DNA of 39,739 bases from Candidatus Atribacteria bacterium (GTDB lineage: Bacteria > Atribacterota > JS1 > SB-45 > 34-128), in NCBI GenBank assembly GCA_003451675.1, contig DMCY01000085.1, positions 1 to 39,739 of the forward strand, given 5' to 3'. Made by a program: the position numbers and the translations under genes. Numbering within the stretch: the first letter of the stretch is position 1; every line of letters begins with the position of its first letter. Below the pieces are notes generated by a model. The model did not search any database and was not told the origin of the DNA. It was given only the letters and a program-made list of their open reading frames with translations. This document shows positions 17,507-25,337 of this stretch, piece after piece.

Positions 17507-18229
17507 ATGAATAATTTAGAAACTTTATTTATTCCGGAAGAGATAAATAATATAGAATTAGCAGATAAATTAGTAGTAATAATTGATGTTTTAAGGGCTT
17601 CAAGCACCATAGTAACTGCTTTAGCTAACGGATGTAGTGGTTTTATTCCCATTTTTTCTCCGGATCAGGCTAAGAAAAAGGCGCAGCAATTTGGAAAAGA
17701 AAGGGTATTATTAGGAGGAGAAAGAGAAGGAATAAAGATAGAGGGTTTTGATTTAGGTAATTCACCAAGAGAATATAAGAGAGGAGTAGTGAAAGATAAA
17801 AAAATTATTTTTTCAACTAGTAATGGAGTAAAAACATTAGAAATGGTTAAAAGTGCTCACAGGATAATTATTGGAAGTTTTTTAAATTTACGAGCGGTCT
17901 GTAATTATTGCACTAATTACAAGGAGGATATTTTAATAATCTGTGCAGGGAAGGAGGGTAAATTTTCTTTAGAAGATACTGCTTGTGCTGGTAAGATAAT
18001 TAATTCTTTAAGAGATGTTTTTTTTAGTGGCCATCAGGAATCAGATGCTAATTTAACAGCCCAACTACTCTATGAAAAGTTTGGCAATAATATTTTGGAG
18101 ATATTGCGAAAATCTCAACATGGTCGATATTTGGAGAGTATCGGCTTGGCTGAAGATTTAAAATTCTGTTCTCAATTGGATTTTTTTCATATCGTTCCCA
18201 TATTTAGAGATGGAATAATATCCATTTGA
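17507..18229 (+). CDS. comB: ComB-like 2-phosphosulfolactate phosphatase
   Basis: A 240-residue ComB-family protein. In methanogens ComB hydrolyses 2-phosphosulfolactate in coenzyme M synthesis; many bacteria have ComB without the rest of that route, and its substrate there is not settled. Family stretches: VVIIDVLRASSTIVTAL near residues 23-39, LLGGEREGIKIEGFDLGNSPREY near 66-88, FSTSNGVKTL near 104-113 and CAGKEGKFSLEDTACAG near 145-161. It is 23 bases after apgM, and an aminotransferase gene follows after about 95 bases. A three-carbon phospho-acid pathway linking these genes is possible but is inference. Confidence 0.9.
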   Translation: MNNLETLFIPEEINNIELADKLVVIIDVLRASSTIVTALANGCSGFIPIFSPDQAKKKAQQFGKERVLLGGEREGIKIEGFDLGNSPREYKRGVVKDKKIIFSTSNGVKTLEMVKSAHRIIIGSFLNLRAVCNYCTNYKEDILIICAGKEGKFSLEDTACAGKIINSLRDVFFSGHQESDANLTAQLLYEKFGNNILEILRKSQHGRYLESIGLAEDLKFCSQLDFFHIVPIFRDGIISI

Positions 18230-18323
18230 CAAAATAAGGAATAAAAATTACCATACACATATATGAGATAAATCTTATTTTTAATCTCTAAAAATAATTT
18301 AATAAAGAAAGGAAAGATTAGTT

Positions 18324-19472
18324 ATGAAGAAATTAATGATGATTCCCGGACCTACTCCTGTTGATCAATCTATCTTAAACGCGTTAAGTAAAGATACTGT
18401 TTCGCATTTAGACCCTGAATTTGTAAAGATTTTAAAAGAAACTCTTGAAGATTTAAAAACTGTAGTTATGACAGAAAAAGGACAGCCGTTTATAATACCT
18501 GGAACTGGGACTTTGGGTATGGAGGTCGCTATAGTTAACTCTCTAAAAAAAGGTGACCGTTTATTAGTAATTTCTCATGGTTTTTTTGGAGATAGATTTG
18601 TAGAGATTGCTCAATGTTATGGCATAGAGGTTGAGGTGTTGGCTTCTGAGTGGGGTAAGATAGTAGAAGTAGAAGAAATAGCTCAGAAATTAAAAGAAAA
18701 GAAGTTTGATGCAATAACTTTATCTCATGTAGATACTTCAACAGGAGTTTCCGCTCCCTTAAAAGAAGTGGGAGAAATTTTAAAACAATTTCCCGAAACT
18801 ATATTTATTGTAGATGGAGTATGTGCTACCGGAGGAATTGAGGAGCGTATGGATGATTGGGGGATTGACATTCTTTTTACTGGTAACCAGAAAGCATTCG
18901 GTGTTCCTCCAGGATTATCTAATTTAGTATTTAACGAAAAGGCTTTAGAGAGAAGAAACAGTTTAGGAAAAATTTCTGCTTTTTATATGGATGTCAATAG
19001 ATGGATGCCTGTTATGCGTAATCCCGCAGGAGAATATTTTTCTACTCATGCCATAAATATGGTCTATGCTCTTAATCAGGGCCTTAAAATAATGTTAGCA
19101 GAAGGTTTAGAAGAGAGATTTAAAAAATATAAAAGATTTGCGTCAGCTTTTCAAAGCGGCTTAAAGGAATTAGGATTTAACTTGCTGGCTGCCGAAGAAA
19201 TTCGAGCAAATACTGTATCAACCATATTATATCCTGCTGGAATTGAGGATTTATCCTTCAGGGAAAAATTGTATGAAAACGGCGTTTTAGTATCTGCGGG
19301 CAAAGGGGTATTAGCAGGTAAGATTTTTCGCTTAGGACATATGGGCAATATATCCGAAAACGAAGTAGTAGCAACCCTGAGCATTATTGAAAAAACTTTA
19401 TCTGATATTAATTATGATTTCAGAGTGGGAGCAGGAATAGGAGCTGCCGAGAAGGTTTTGTTTGCTAAATAA
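18324..19472 (+). CDS. Class V aminotransferase, alanine-glyoxylate/serine-pyruvate type
   Basis: A 382-residue PLP enzyme of fold type I. It starts KLMMIPGPTPVDQSIL and has the family's FIIPGTGTLGMEVAIVN near 55-70, FIVDGVCATGGIEERMDDWGIDIL near 160-185 with the PLP-contacting Asp, and Lys190 in GNQKAFGVPPGL as the Schiff-base lysine. A C-terminal FRLGHMGNIS follows. Members transaminate alanine, serine or related amino acids with glyoxylate or pyruvate; the partner substrates cannot be read here. Start ATG with AAAGAAAGGAAAG upstream. It follows comB in the same direction. Confidence 0.92.
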   Translation: MKKLMMIPGPTPVDQSILNALSKDTVSHLDPEFVKILKETLEDLKTVVMTEKGQPFIIPGTGTLGMEVAIVNSLKKGDRLLVISHGFFGDRFVEIAQCYGIEVEVLASEWGKIVEVEEIAQKLKEKKFDAITLSHVDTSTGVSAPLKEVGEILKQFPETIFIVDGVCATGGIEERMDDWGIDILFTGNQKAFGVPPGLSNLVFNEKALERRNSLGKISAFYMDVNRWMPVMRNPAGEYFSTHAINMVYALNQGLKIMLAEGLEERFKKYKRFASAFQSGLKELGFNLLAAEEIRANTVSTILYPAGIEDLSFREKLYENGVLVSAGKGVLAGKIFRLGHMGNISENEVVATLSIIEKTLSDINYDFRVGAGIGAAEKVLFAK

Positions 19473-19498
19473 TAAAACTTTTAGAAATAGGTGATGGT

Positions 19499-19897
19499 GT
19501 GGGAAGAAAAATATTTTTTTGGACACTGTTGATTATTTATTCCATTGTGATTTTTATTTTTTCCTCCCAACCGGAAGTTGGGGTAGAACAATATTTTTAT
19601 GGCCAGGACAAAGTGATGCACTTTGTTATTTACGGTATTCATACTTTCCTTTGCCTGTTAACTTTATGTGATAAGATACTGTTATTAAAATTCATACAAT
19701 ATTTCCTGTCCCTGATTTTATCTGTTTCTTACGGGATATTTAATGAAATTTACCAATATTTTATCCCGGAAAGGGAATTTTCTTTTGGAGATATTCTAGC
19801 CAATAACTTGGGTATAATTACTTTTCTTATTCTGGTTTACATTTTCCAAAATAAAAAACGAAAGAAAATATTCAAAGAGACACTCGATACAAAATAA
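19499..19897 (+). CDS. VanZ-like membrane protein
   Basis: A 132-residue integral membrane protein with about four helices. It shows the VanZ pattern: IFSSQPE after the first helix, DKVMHFVIYGIHTFLCLL near 37-54, and SYGIFNEIYQYFIPEREFSFGDILANNLGI near 79-108. The Asp/Glu/His residues in those motifs are conserved in the family. VanZ proteins change sensitivity to cell-wall antibiotics; the biochemical role of most homologues is unknown. The start is GTG because the frame has no earlier ATG; it follows the aminotransferase stop by 26 bases. Confidence 0.85.
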   Translation: MGRKIFFWTLLIIYSIVIFIFSSQPEVGVEQYFYGQDKVMHFVIYGIHTFLCLLTLCDKILLLKFIQYFLSLILSVSYGIFNEIYQYFIPEREFSFGDILANNLGIITFLILVYIFQNKKRKKIFKETLDTK

Positions 19898-20045
19898 TTA
19901 AAAATACATATCTTATAGGTCAGATTAATATAAAGTGTATGTTATAAAATAAAGAAAAGAAATTTCTATATATTAATCAGTGTAATCTAATTAAAATCTG
20001 TGCAGTCAATTTCTAATTTAATAAACAAAAAAAAGGAGAAAAAAA

Positions 20046-21089
20046 TTGAAATTATTGAAAAAATTATGTGAGACACCGGGAATTTCTGGTTGTGAGGAGA
20101 GGATACAGAAAGTTATTAAAGAAGAATTGGAAAAAGTAACAGATGAAGTAAAAATAGATAAATTAGGAAATGTTATTGGTATAAAGAAAGCTAAAAAATT
20201 ATCAGGTAAGCCTGCTCCTAAAAAAGTGATGATTGCGGCACATATGGATGAGATTGGCTTTATGGTCAGTTTTATTGACAAAGAAGGTTTTATAAGATTT
20301 GCTCCGGTTGGGGGTTTTGACCCTAAAACTCTCATAGCCCAAAGAGTAGTGGTTCATGGAATGAAAGATATCGGGGGAGTAATAGGCACTAAGCCCATTC
20401 ATATTTTAAGCGAGGAAGAGAGAAAAAAGTTACCCAAAATTAAAGATCTTTTTATAGATGTAGGGATGAAAAAAGACGAAGTTTCTAAGATAGTTAAACC
20501 GGGAGATTTTGTTACTTTGGATAGAAATTTTAAGGAATTGAATAATAAAATAATAACTGCAAAGGCACTTGATGATAGAGCTGGAGTATATGTTATGATT
20601 GAGGCATTAAAAAGAATTAAAGATTGTTATGTTGATATATATGCTGTGGCAACTGTTCAGGAAGAGGTAGGGCTTAGGGGGGCAACTGTTTCTTCGTTTT
20701 CCGTTGAGCCTGATGTAGGCATTGCTCTTGATGTTACTATTGCCTCAGATATTCCGGGAACCAAAGAAGAGGAAGTAGCTACTACTTTAGGAGGAGGGAC
20801 AGCCATATCTTTAATGGATTCTCATACTATTTCTAATAAAAAGATAGTTGATTTTTTAAGAAAAATAGCAGAAGAAAACAAAATTAAATATCAGACTGAT
20901 ATATTACTGGGAGGAGGAACTGATGCCGGAGCTATACAAAGGAGCAAATCCGGAGTACCTGCCTGCACCCTATCCATCCCTACCAGGTATATTCATTCAG
21001 TGGTAGAGATGTGCCATAAAGAGGACATTGAAAATTCTATCAAATTAATTTGTAAATTTTTAGAAAATGCCCATAAGGGAGAATTTTAA
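20046..21089 (+). CDS. M42 family glutamyl/deblocking aminopeptidase
   Basis: A 347-residue M42 metallopeptidase (FrvX/PepA-like), a large cytoplasmic tetrahedral aminopeptidase in characterised members. The metal and catalytic residues are visible: His66 and Asp68 in AAHMDEIG, Asp in TAKALDDRAG, the Glu pair in ATVQEEVGLRG, Asp in GIALDVT, and the late His in STRYIHS-type motif (here TRYIHSVVEM). GGGTDAGAIQ is also typical. The start is TTG with AAAAAGGAGAAAAAAA just before it. It stands alone, with an octamer array after it. Confidence 0.94.
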   Translation: MKLLKKLCETPGISGCEERIQKVIKEELEKVTDEVKIDKLGNVIGIKKAKKLSGKPAPKKVMIAAHMDEIGFMVSFIDKEGFIRFAPVGGFDPKTLIAQRVVVHGMKDIGGVIGTKPIHILSEEERKKLPKIKDLFIDVGMKKDEVSKIVKPGDFVTLDRNFKELNNKIITAKALDDRAGVYVMIEALKRIKDCYVDIYAVATVQEEVGLRGATVSSFSVEPDVGIALDVTIASDIPGTKEEEVATTLGGGTAISLMDSHTISNKKIVDFLRKIAEENKIKYQTDILLGGGTDAGAIQRSKSGVPACTLSIPTRYIHSVVEMCHKEDIENSIKLICKFLENAHKGEF

Positions 21090-21101
21090 GAACAGTATAT
21101 A

Positions 21102-21214
21102 GTTATTTAGTTAAATAGTTAGCTGGTTACCTGGTTAGTTAGTTGAGAGATGAATATAAGATGGATTAATATTAAACTAATTAACCAGCTAACTAAGTAA
21201 CTAGCTAACTATTC
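21102..21214. repeat. Facing octamer arrays flanking a conserved core
   Basis: From 21102, nearly six eight-base units start with GTTA (GTTAGCTG, GTTACCTG among them). From 21175 there are five units of the type AACTAATT/AACCAGCT. Between them lies a core beginning GAGAGATGAATATA. The copy at 21960-22065 has the same order and a similar core, so this is a defined element of about 110 bases rather than random simple sequence. It starts 12 bases after the M42 peptidase stop. Confidence 0.85.
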
Positions 21215-21232
21215 AGCGAACTTATAAGAATA

Positions 21233-21889
21233 ATGAAAACACAAACACAAGATATTTTATTAAAGATTTACCAAAGTTTATATAATTATTTTGGACCATT
21301 GAACTGGTGGCCTGGGGATACCCCTTTTGAAATAATGGTAGGTGCGATTCTTACTCAAAATACTTCCTGGAGTAATGTGGAAAAGGCTATCAATAATTTA
21401 AAAAAAGAAAATTTGTTAGAAGCTCAGAAACTTTATTGTATAAACCCGAAAAAATTAGCCCAATTGATAAAACCTTCGGGTTATTATAATATTAAAGCAC
21501 AAAGATTAAAAAATTTTATAAATTTATTTGTAAATGATTTTGAAGGTTCCACTGAAAAAATGTTTTCGGGTGATAATGGGGAATTAAGAAAAAAATTATT
21601 AAACGTAAATGGAATTGGTCCTGAAACAGCAGATAGCATATTATTGTATGCCGGGAAAAAACCATTTTTTGTGGTTGATGCTTATACAAAAAGAATATTT
21701 TCCCGTCATAAATTAATTTCGGAAGATGCTTCCTATCACCAAATACAGGAATTTTTCATTAAAAATTTAGACAGGGATGTAAAATTATTTAATGAATTTC
21801 ACGCTCAGATTGTGATGCTCGGTAAGACTATATGTACCAGCAAGAATCCTAATTGTTCTAAATGTCCGATTGCTTTCTTAATTAGATAG
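21233..21889 (+). CDS. HhH-GPD DNA glycosylase, endonuclease III/MagIII-like
   Basis: A 218-residue base-excision glycosylase of the COG2231 type, akin to 3-methyladenine glycosylase MagIII. It has WWPGDTPFEIMVGAILTQNTSWSNVEKAI near 22-50, the helix-hairpin-helix LLNVNGIGPETADSILLYA near 122-140, and the catalytic Asp in FFVVDAYTKRIFSRH near 144-158. The position of the Endo III lysine holds Glu, so it should be a simple glycosylase rather than a lyase. Three cysteines of the C-terminal Cx6CxxCx5C iron-sulfur motif are present (ICTSKNPNCSKC), but the fourth position is Ile. The protein ends at once in a stop codon that overlaps a heptamer array. Confidence 0.88.
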   Translation: MKTQTQDILLKIYQSLYNYFGPLNWWPGDTPFEIMVGAILTQNTSWSNVEKAINNLKKENLLEAQKLYCINPKKLAQLIKPSGYYNIKAQRLKNFINLFVNDFEGSTEKMFSGDNGELRKKLLNVNGIGPETADSILLYAGKKPFFVVDAYTKRIFSRHKLISEDASYHQIQEFFIKNLDRDVKLFNEFHAQIVMLGKTICTSKNPNCSKCPIAFLIR

Positions 21890-22065
21890 CGTATAGCGTT
21901 TAGCGGATAGCCTTTAGAAATACAGTGATGAGTAATGTGTAATGAGTAACAAGAAAAGAGTTAAATAGTTAATCGGTTACCCGGTTAGTGAGTTGAGAGA
22001 ATGAATATAGAATGAACTAATATTAAACCAATTAACCAGGTAACCAAGTAACTAACTAACCAATA
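21888..22065. repeat. Composite repeat: heptamer arrays joined to facing octamer arrays
   Basis: Order: four heptamers of the AGCGTAT family starting inside the stop codon of the glycosylase gene (21888-21915); four AGTAATG-type units (21924-21950); a linker AAGAAAAGAG; GTTA octamers from 21960; a core like that at 21150; and five AACC/AACT octamers to 22065. The same order recurs at 35984-36121. Confidence 0.85.
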
Positions 22066-22135
22066 CTGAATGACAGACACGCAATATATCAAGTGATATG
22101 AAACATAATAAATTTCAAGATAAAGGAGGAAAAAT

Positions 22136-23365
22136 ATGTTAGAAATTGTCGAAACCGAGGGGAAATCACTTAACGATTATATCGATATTATAGGAAAGGA
22201 AGAAATTGAAAGTATTAAGAAACTGGCTTTACCTCTAAAAGGGAAAAAAGTAGTTCATATAAATGCTACCTCGTTTGGAGGGGGAGTAGCAGAGATTCTA
22301 TTTACCTTAGTTCCTTTAATGAAAGATGTAGGGATAGAGGCTGAATGGCAGGTAATAAAAGGTTCAGATAATTTTTTTAATGTAACCAAGAGTATACATA
22401 ATGGCTTGCAGGGGATGGATGTCTCATTTACTAAAGAGATGAAAGAAATATTTTTAAAAAATAATCAACTAAATGAGAAATTGTTTGAAGGTGAATACGA
22501 TTTTGTGATAATTCACGATCCTCAGCCAGTGGCAATATTGAATTATCGGCAAGAGAAGAAAGGAAAATGGATTTGGCGGTTTCATATTGACCCTACAAGT
22601 GCTCAGGAAAAAATATGGCGATTTATCAGATCATTTATAGAAAAACATGATGCTGCTATATTTACTTTAAAAGAGTATGTGAAAGATGACCTTAAATTAA
22701 AAAATATTGCCATAATCCCTCCAGCCATCGACCCCTTAAGTCCTAAGAATATGGATTTGGACCAGGAAGAGATTGAAAATATTGTAACAAGATATAAAGT
22801 AGATCCAAATAGGCCAATTATAACTCAGGTTTCCAGATTCGATCCCTGGAAAGATCCTTTAGGGGTTATCGATATGTACCGGATAGTAAAGAGAGAAGTA
22901 AAAGATGTACAATTGGTCCTTATTGCTTCAATGGCTAATGATGATCCGGAGGGCTGGGAATATTACGAAAAAACTGCCCGACATGCCGGTGAAGATTACG
23001 ATATACATCTTCTGTCTAATTTAAATGGGGTAGGGAATTTAGAGGTTAATGCCTTTCAGAGAGCTTCTGATGTAATTATTCAGAAATCCTTAAGAGAAGG
23101 GTTTGGATTGGTGATTACCGAAGCATTGTGGAAGGGGAAACCTGTGGTGGCGGCGAATGTAGGCGGAATTCCTCTACAGGTAGATAACCGTCGTACAGGA
23201 TTTTTAGTTGGTGACATTTCTGAATGCGCTGAAAGAGTTATTCATCTTTTAAAAAATACAGAAATTGCAAATAAGATGGGTACTTCAGGAAAGGAATATG
23301 TTAGAAAGAATTTTTTAATTACCCGTTTGCTAAAAGATTATTTAAGCTTATTTAATAGTTTTTAA
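22136..23365 (+). CDS. treT: Trehalose synthase TreT (glycosyl-transferring)
   Basis: A 409-residue GT4 glycosyltransferase. TreT makes trehalose in one reversible step from NDP-glucose and glucose. The N-terminus has the TreT pattern VVHINATSFGGGVAEILFTLVPLMKDVGIEAEWQVI near 38-72, then IIHDPQP and WIWRFHIDP. The GT-B C-domain has ITQVSRFDPWKDPLGVI and the retaining-transferase motif REGFGLVITEALWKGKPVVAANVGGIPLQV near 323-352. Start ATG with AAAGGAGGAAAA. The ROK regulator and sugar ABC genes downstream suggest it takes part in trehalose or glucose use; TreT in hyperthermophilic archaea is also found near a trehalose importer. Confidence 0.9.
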   Translation: MLEIVETEGKSLNDYIDIIGKEEIESIKKLALPLKGKKVVHINATSFGGGVAEILFTLVPLMKDVGIEAEWQVIKGSDNFFNVTKSIHNGLQGMDVSFTKEMKEIFLKNNQLNEKLFEGEYDFVIIHDPQPVAILNYRQEKKGKWIWRFHIDPTSAQEKIWRFIRSFIEKHDAAIFTLKEYVKDDLKLKNIAIIPPAIDPLSPKNMDLDQEEIENIVTRYKVDPNRPIITQVSRFDPWKDPLGVIDMYRIVKREVKDVQLVLIASMANDDPEGWEYYEKTARHAGEDYDIHLLSNLNGVGNLEVNAFQRASDVIIQKSLREGFGLVITEALWKGKPVVAANVGGIPLQVDNRRTGFLVGDISECAERVIHLLKNTEIANKMGTSGKEYVRKNFLITRLLKDYLSLFNSF

Positions 23366-23381
23366 AATAAATACCTAAATC

Positions 23382-23443
23382 AAAATGAGCAATTTTTTAA
23401 CCACAAATTAGATTAATAGCTCCTAATTTACTCCTCATTTTTT
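23382..23443 (+). terminator. Possible terminator after treT
   Basis: AAAATGAG (23382-23389) pairs with CTCATTTT (23434-23441), followed by more T. An inner AAATTAG/CTAATTT pair shortens the loop. The stem is AT-rich, so its strength is uncertain. Confidence 0.4.
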
Positions 23444-23504
23444 CGATTTTAAAAAAATTGAAAAAATTTTTCAAAAAAAGAAGGATTTTTTATACGAGGT
23501 GTAG

Positions 23505-23545
23505 TATAATAAAAAAAGATACTTGCTTCAGTGAAGAAAGTATCT
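23505..23545 (+). promoter_or_regulatory. -10 box and 29-bp dyad before the ROK gene (candidate operator)
   Basis: TATAAT at 23505-23510 is a good -10 box without a clear -35. Immediately after the expected start lies a dyad at 23517-23545: outer arms AGATACTT / AAGTATCT and inner arms CTTC / GAAG around AGT, with one mismatched pair. As DNA it is a plausible operator for the ROK repressor encoded 59 bases further on; as RNA it would be a strong 12-bp hairpin in the leader. There is no T-run, so a terminator is unlikely. Confidence 0.5.
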
Positions 23546-23603
23546 AATAAAATATTTAAAAAAAATAATATGTCAGGATAAATGGTAAAAATATTTAAAT
23601 ATT

Positions 23604-24863
23604 ATGGATAATATTCGTCGAGGTAATAAACAATTAATTAAGGAATTAAATAGGGCTGTTGTAATTAATACAATTCTAAATTACGGGCCCGTTTCTCGGA
23701 CTAGAATCTCTGAGATTACTGATTTGGGGTTATCCACCGTTTCTAATATTGTTGCAGATTTAATTAAGAAAGAGCTCATCTATGAAACAGGAGAAGAAGA
23801 ATCCAGCGGAGGGAGAAGGGCAATTCTACTTGAATTTAATTGCAACGATAGATTTGTTCTGGGAATAAAAATTGGTTTGGATGGAATTATTATCGGATTA
23901 GTTAATATGAAGTCAAAGATTTTAGACCAGTATTTTATCCCGAGCCTAATTAAAAGCAAAGAAAAGATGGTGCTTGAGATTTTAATTAAAGCAATGCAAG
24001 ATTTAATTAATAAAAATCATATTAAAATGGAAAAAATAATTGGTTGCGGGATCGGCGTTTCTGGGTTAGTGAATCAGAAAGAAGGCGTTTTAGTATTTTC
24101 TAAGATATTAGGATGGGAAAAAATAAGGTTTAAAGAATTTCTCGAAAAAGAATTTAATTTTCCTATATTTGTAGACAAAGATGTAAATGTACTAACTTTA
24201 GCAGAAAAACGTTTTGGAGTAGGTAAAAAAATAAACAATTTTATTTGCATTACTATCGGCAAAGGTGTTGGAGCCGGAATAGTTATTAAAGGGGATATAT
24301 ACCATGGAAGCCACGGTGGAGCTGGAGATTTTGGCCATATAATTATAGATAAAGATGGTCCCTTATGTTATTGCGGAAAAAGAGGTTGTTTGGAAACTTT
24401 TTCATCAGATCAATTTATTATCAATAAAATTAAAGAAGCTTTATCTAACCAGCAGGATACTATAATAAAAGATTTTTTGAAAAAGAAAGAGGATTTAAAT
24501 TCTATCACGGTTGATACAGTTCTTAAAGCTGCCCAGAAAGGGGATATTATCTCAAAGAATATTTTTCAAGAAGTAGGAAAAAATTTAGCCATGGGAATAG
24601 TTAACCTTATTTCTCTTTTTGACCCTGAATTAATTGTAGTGGGTGGAGAGGGAGTCAAAGCCAGAGAATTAATTTTTCCAACTATGCTAAAAGTAATTAG
24701 GGATAATTTTCCTTTTAAGAAGGAAATTAAGATCGTTCCTCTTCAACCCGGAGAGGAGGGGTGGATCATTGGAGCTGCTGAGTTAGTGTTAAGTGAGGTT
24801 TTTAAAACCCCTATTTTTAAATCTAAAGGAAAAGTGGCTATTAAATCTGCTTTTCATTGGTAA
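23604..24863 (+). CDS. ROK family transcriptional regulator
   Basis: A 419-residue regulator of the NagC/XylR branch. The N-terminal winged helix-turn-helix is at about residues 14-60 (SRTRISEITDLGLSTVSNIVADLIKKELI). The ROK sugar-kinase-like domain follows, with the zinc-binding motif CYCGKRGCLETF near 255-266 after GHIIIDKDGPL, and a C-terminal LISLFDPELIVVGGEG. Such proteins repress sugar genes until a sugar or sugar phosphate binds. It lies between treT and the sugar importer, so these are its likely targets. A 29-bp dyad upstream may be its own operator. The ATG is the first in frame, but the ribosome site is weak. Confidence 0.92.
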   Translation: MDNIRRGNKQLIKELNRAVVINTILNYGPVSRTRISEITDLGLSTVSNIVADLIKKELIYETGEEESSGGRRAILLEFNCNDRFVLGIKIGLDGIIIGLVNMKSKILDQYFIPSLIKSKEKMVLEILIKAMQDLINKNHIKMEKIIGCGIGVSGLVNQKEGVLVFSKILGWEKIRFKEFLEKEFNFPIFVDKDVNVLTLAEKRFGVGKKINNFICITIGKGVGAGIVIKGDIYHGSHGGAGDFGHIIIDKDGPLCYCGKRGCLETFSSDQFIINKIKEALSNQQDTIIKDFLKKKEDLNSITVDTVLKAAQKGDIISKNIFQEVGKNLAMGIVNLISLFDPELIVVGGEGVKARELIFPTMLKVIRDNFPFKKEIKIVPLQPGEEGWIIGAAELVLSEVFKTPIFKSKGKVAIKSAFHW

Positions 24864-24869
24864 TCTATT

Positions 24870-24920
24870 AGCGTATAGCTGAACTAGCGTGGAGCGTACA
24901 GCGTATAGCGGATAGCGAAG
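24870..24920. repeat. Heptamer array, AGCGTAT family
   Basis: Six or seven units of AGCGTAT, AGCGTGG and variants, interrupted once by AGCTGAACT. The same interruption recurs in the array at 35984. It begins six bases after the ROK stop codon. Confidence 0.8.
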
Positions 24921-24953
24921 GAAGAAGAAGAAAGATGAGGTCGTAAGGTACAA

Positions 24954-25020
24954 GTACGGGCAGACCTTGTGTCTGCCCGAAATAAGTAATGTGTTGTAGG
25001 GGTTCGATTCATCGAACCCG
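24954..25020. repeat. Two GTAGG-type hairpin elements
   Basis: The first (24954-24979) has a perfect nine-bp stem CGGGCAGAC / GTCTGCCCG. The second (24996-25020) is GTAG plus the stem GGGTTCGAT / ATCGAACCC, identical to the copy at 12733. Confidence 0.7.
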
Positions 25021-25039
25021 TAAAAAAATACCAATTTTT

Positions 25040-25119
25040 GTCATTGCGAGGGAGTGAAACGACTGAAGCAATCTCAAACAGGGATTGCCGCGCTCTAATA
25101 AATCAGAGCTCGCAATGAC
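25040..25119. repeat. MITE-like inverted-repeat element, copy 2
   Basis: An 80-bp element with perfect GTCATTGCGAG / CTCGCAATGAC ends and internal complementary patches (GCAATCTC / GGATTGC, GCTCT / AGAGC). The element plus the hairpin before it, joined by the same linker, form a 55-base block shared with 12733-12787. Confidence 0.8.
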
Positions 25120-25156
25120 AGAAAACATGATAAATTAACAACTGACAATTTGTAAT

Positions 25157-25263
25157 CTGAAAACTGAAAACCGACCACTGTTAACTAAAAAATTGTATCT
25201 AAAAATAAATACTAATTCACTAATGACTGATTTAACTAGCTAAATAAGTAACTAACTAACCAA
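25157..25263. repeat. CTGAAAA heptamers followed by an octamer array
   Basis: 25157-25180 has three heptamers (CTGAAAA twice, then CCGACCA). From 25217 an ACTAATG-type patch runs into AACTAACT and AACCAAAG octamers ending at 25263. With the elements before them these fill the 474-base spacer ahead of the sugar-binding protein gene; I see no gene there, and the promoter was not identified. Confidence 0.6.
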
Positions 25264-25337
25264 AGGAAGAGGAGGTGTTGAAGTTAGAAACAAAAAATTA
25301 GGAATGATATTTTTTAAAAAATAAAGGAGGAAAGAAA

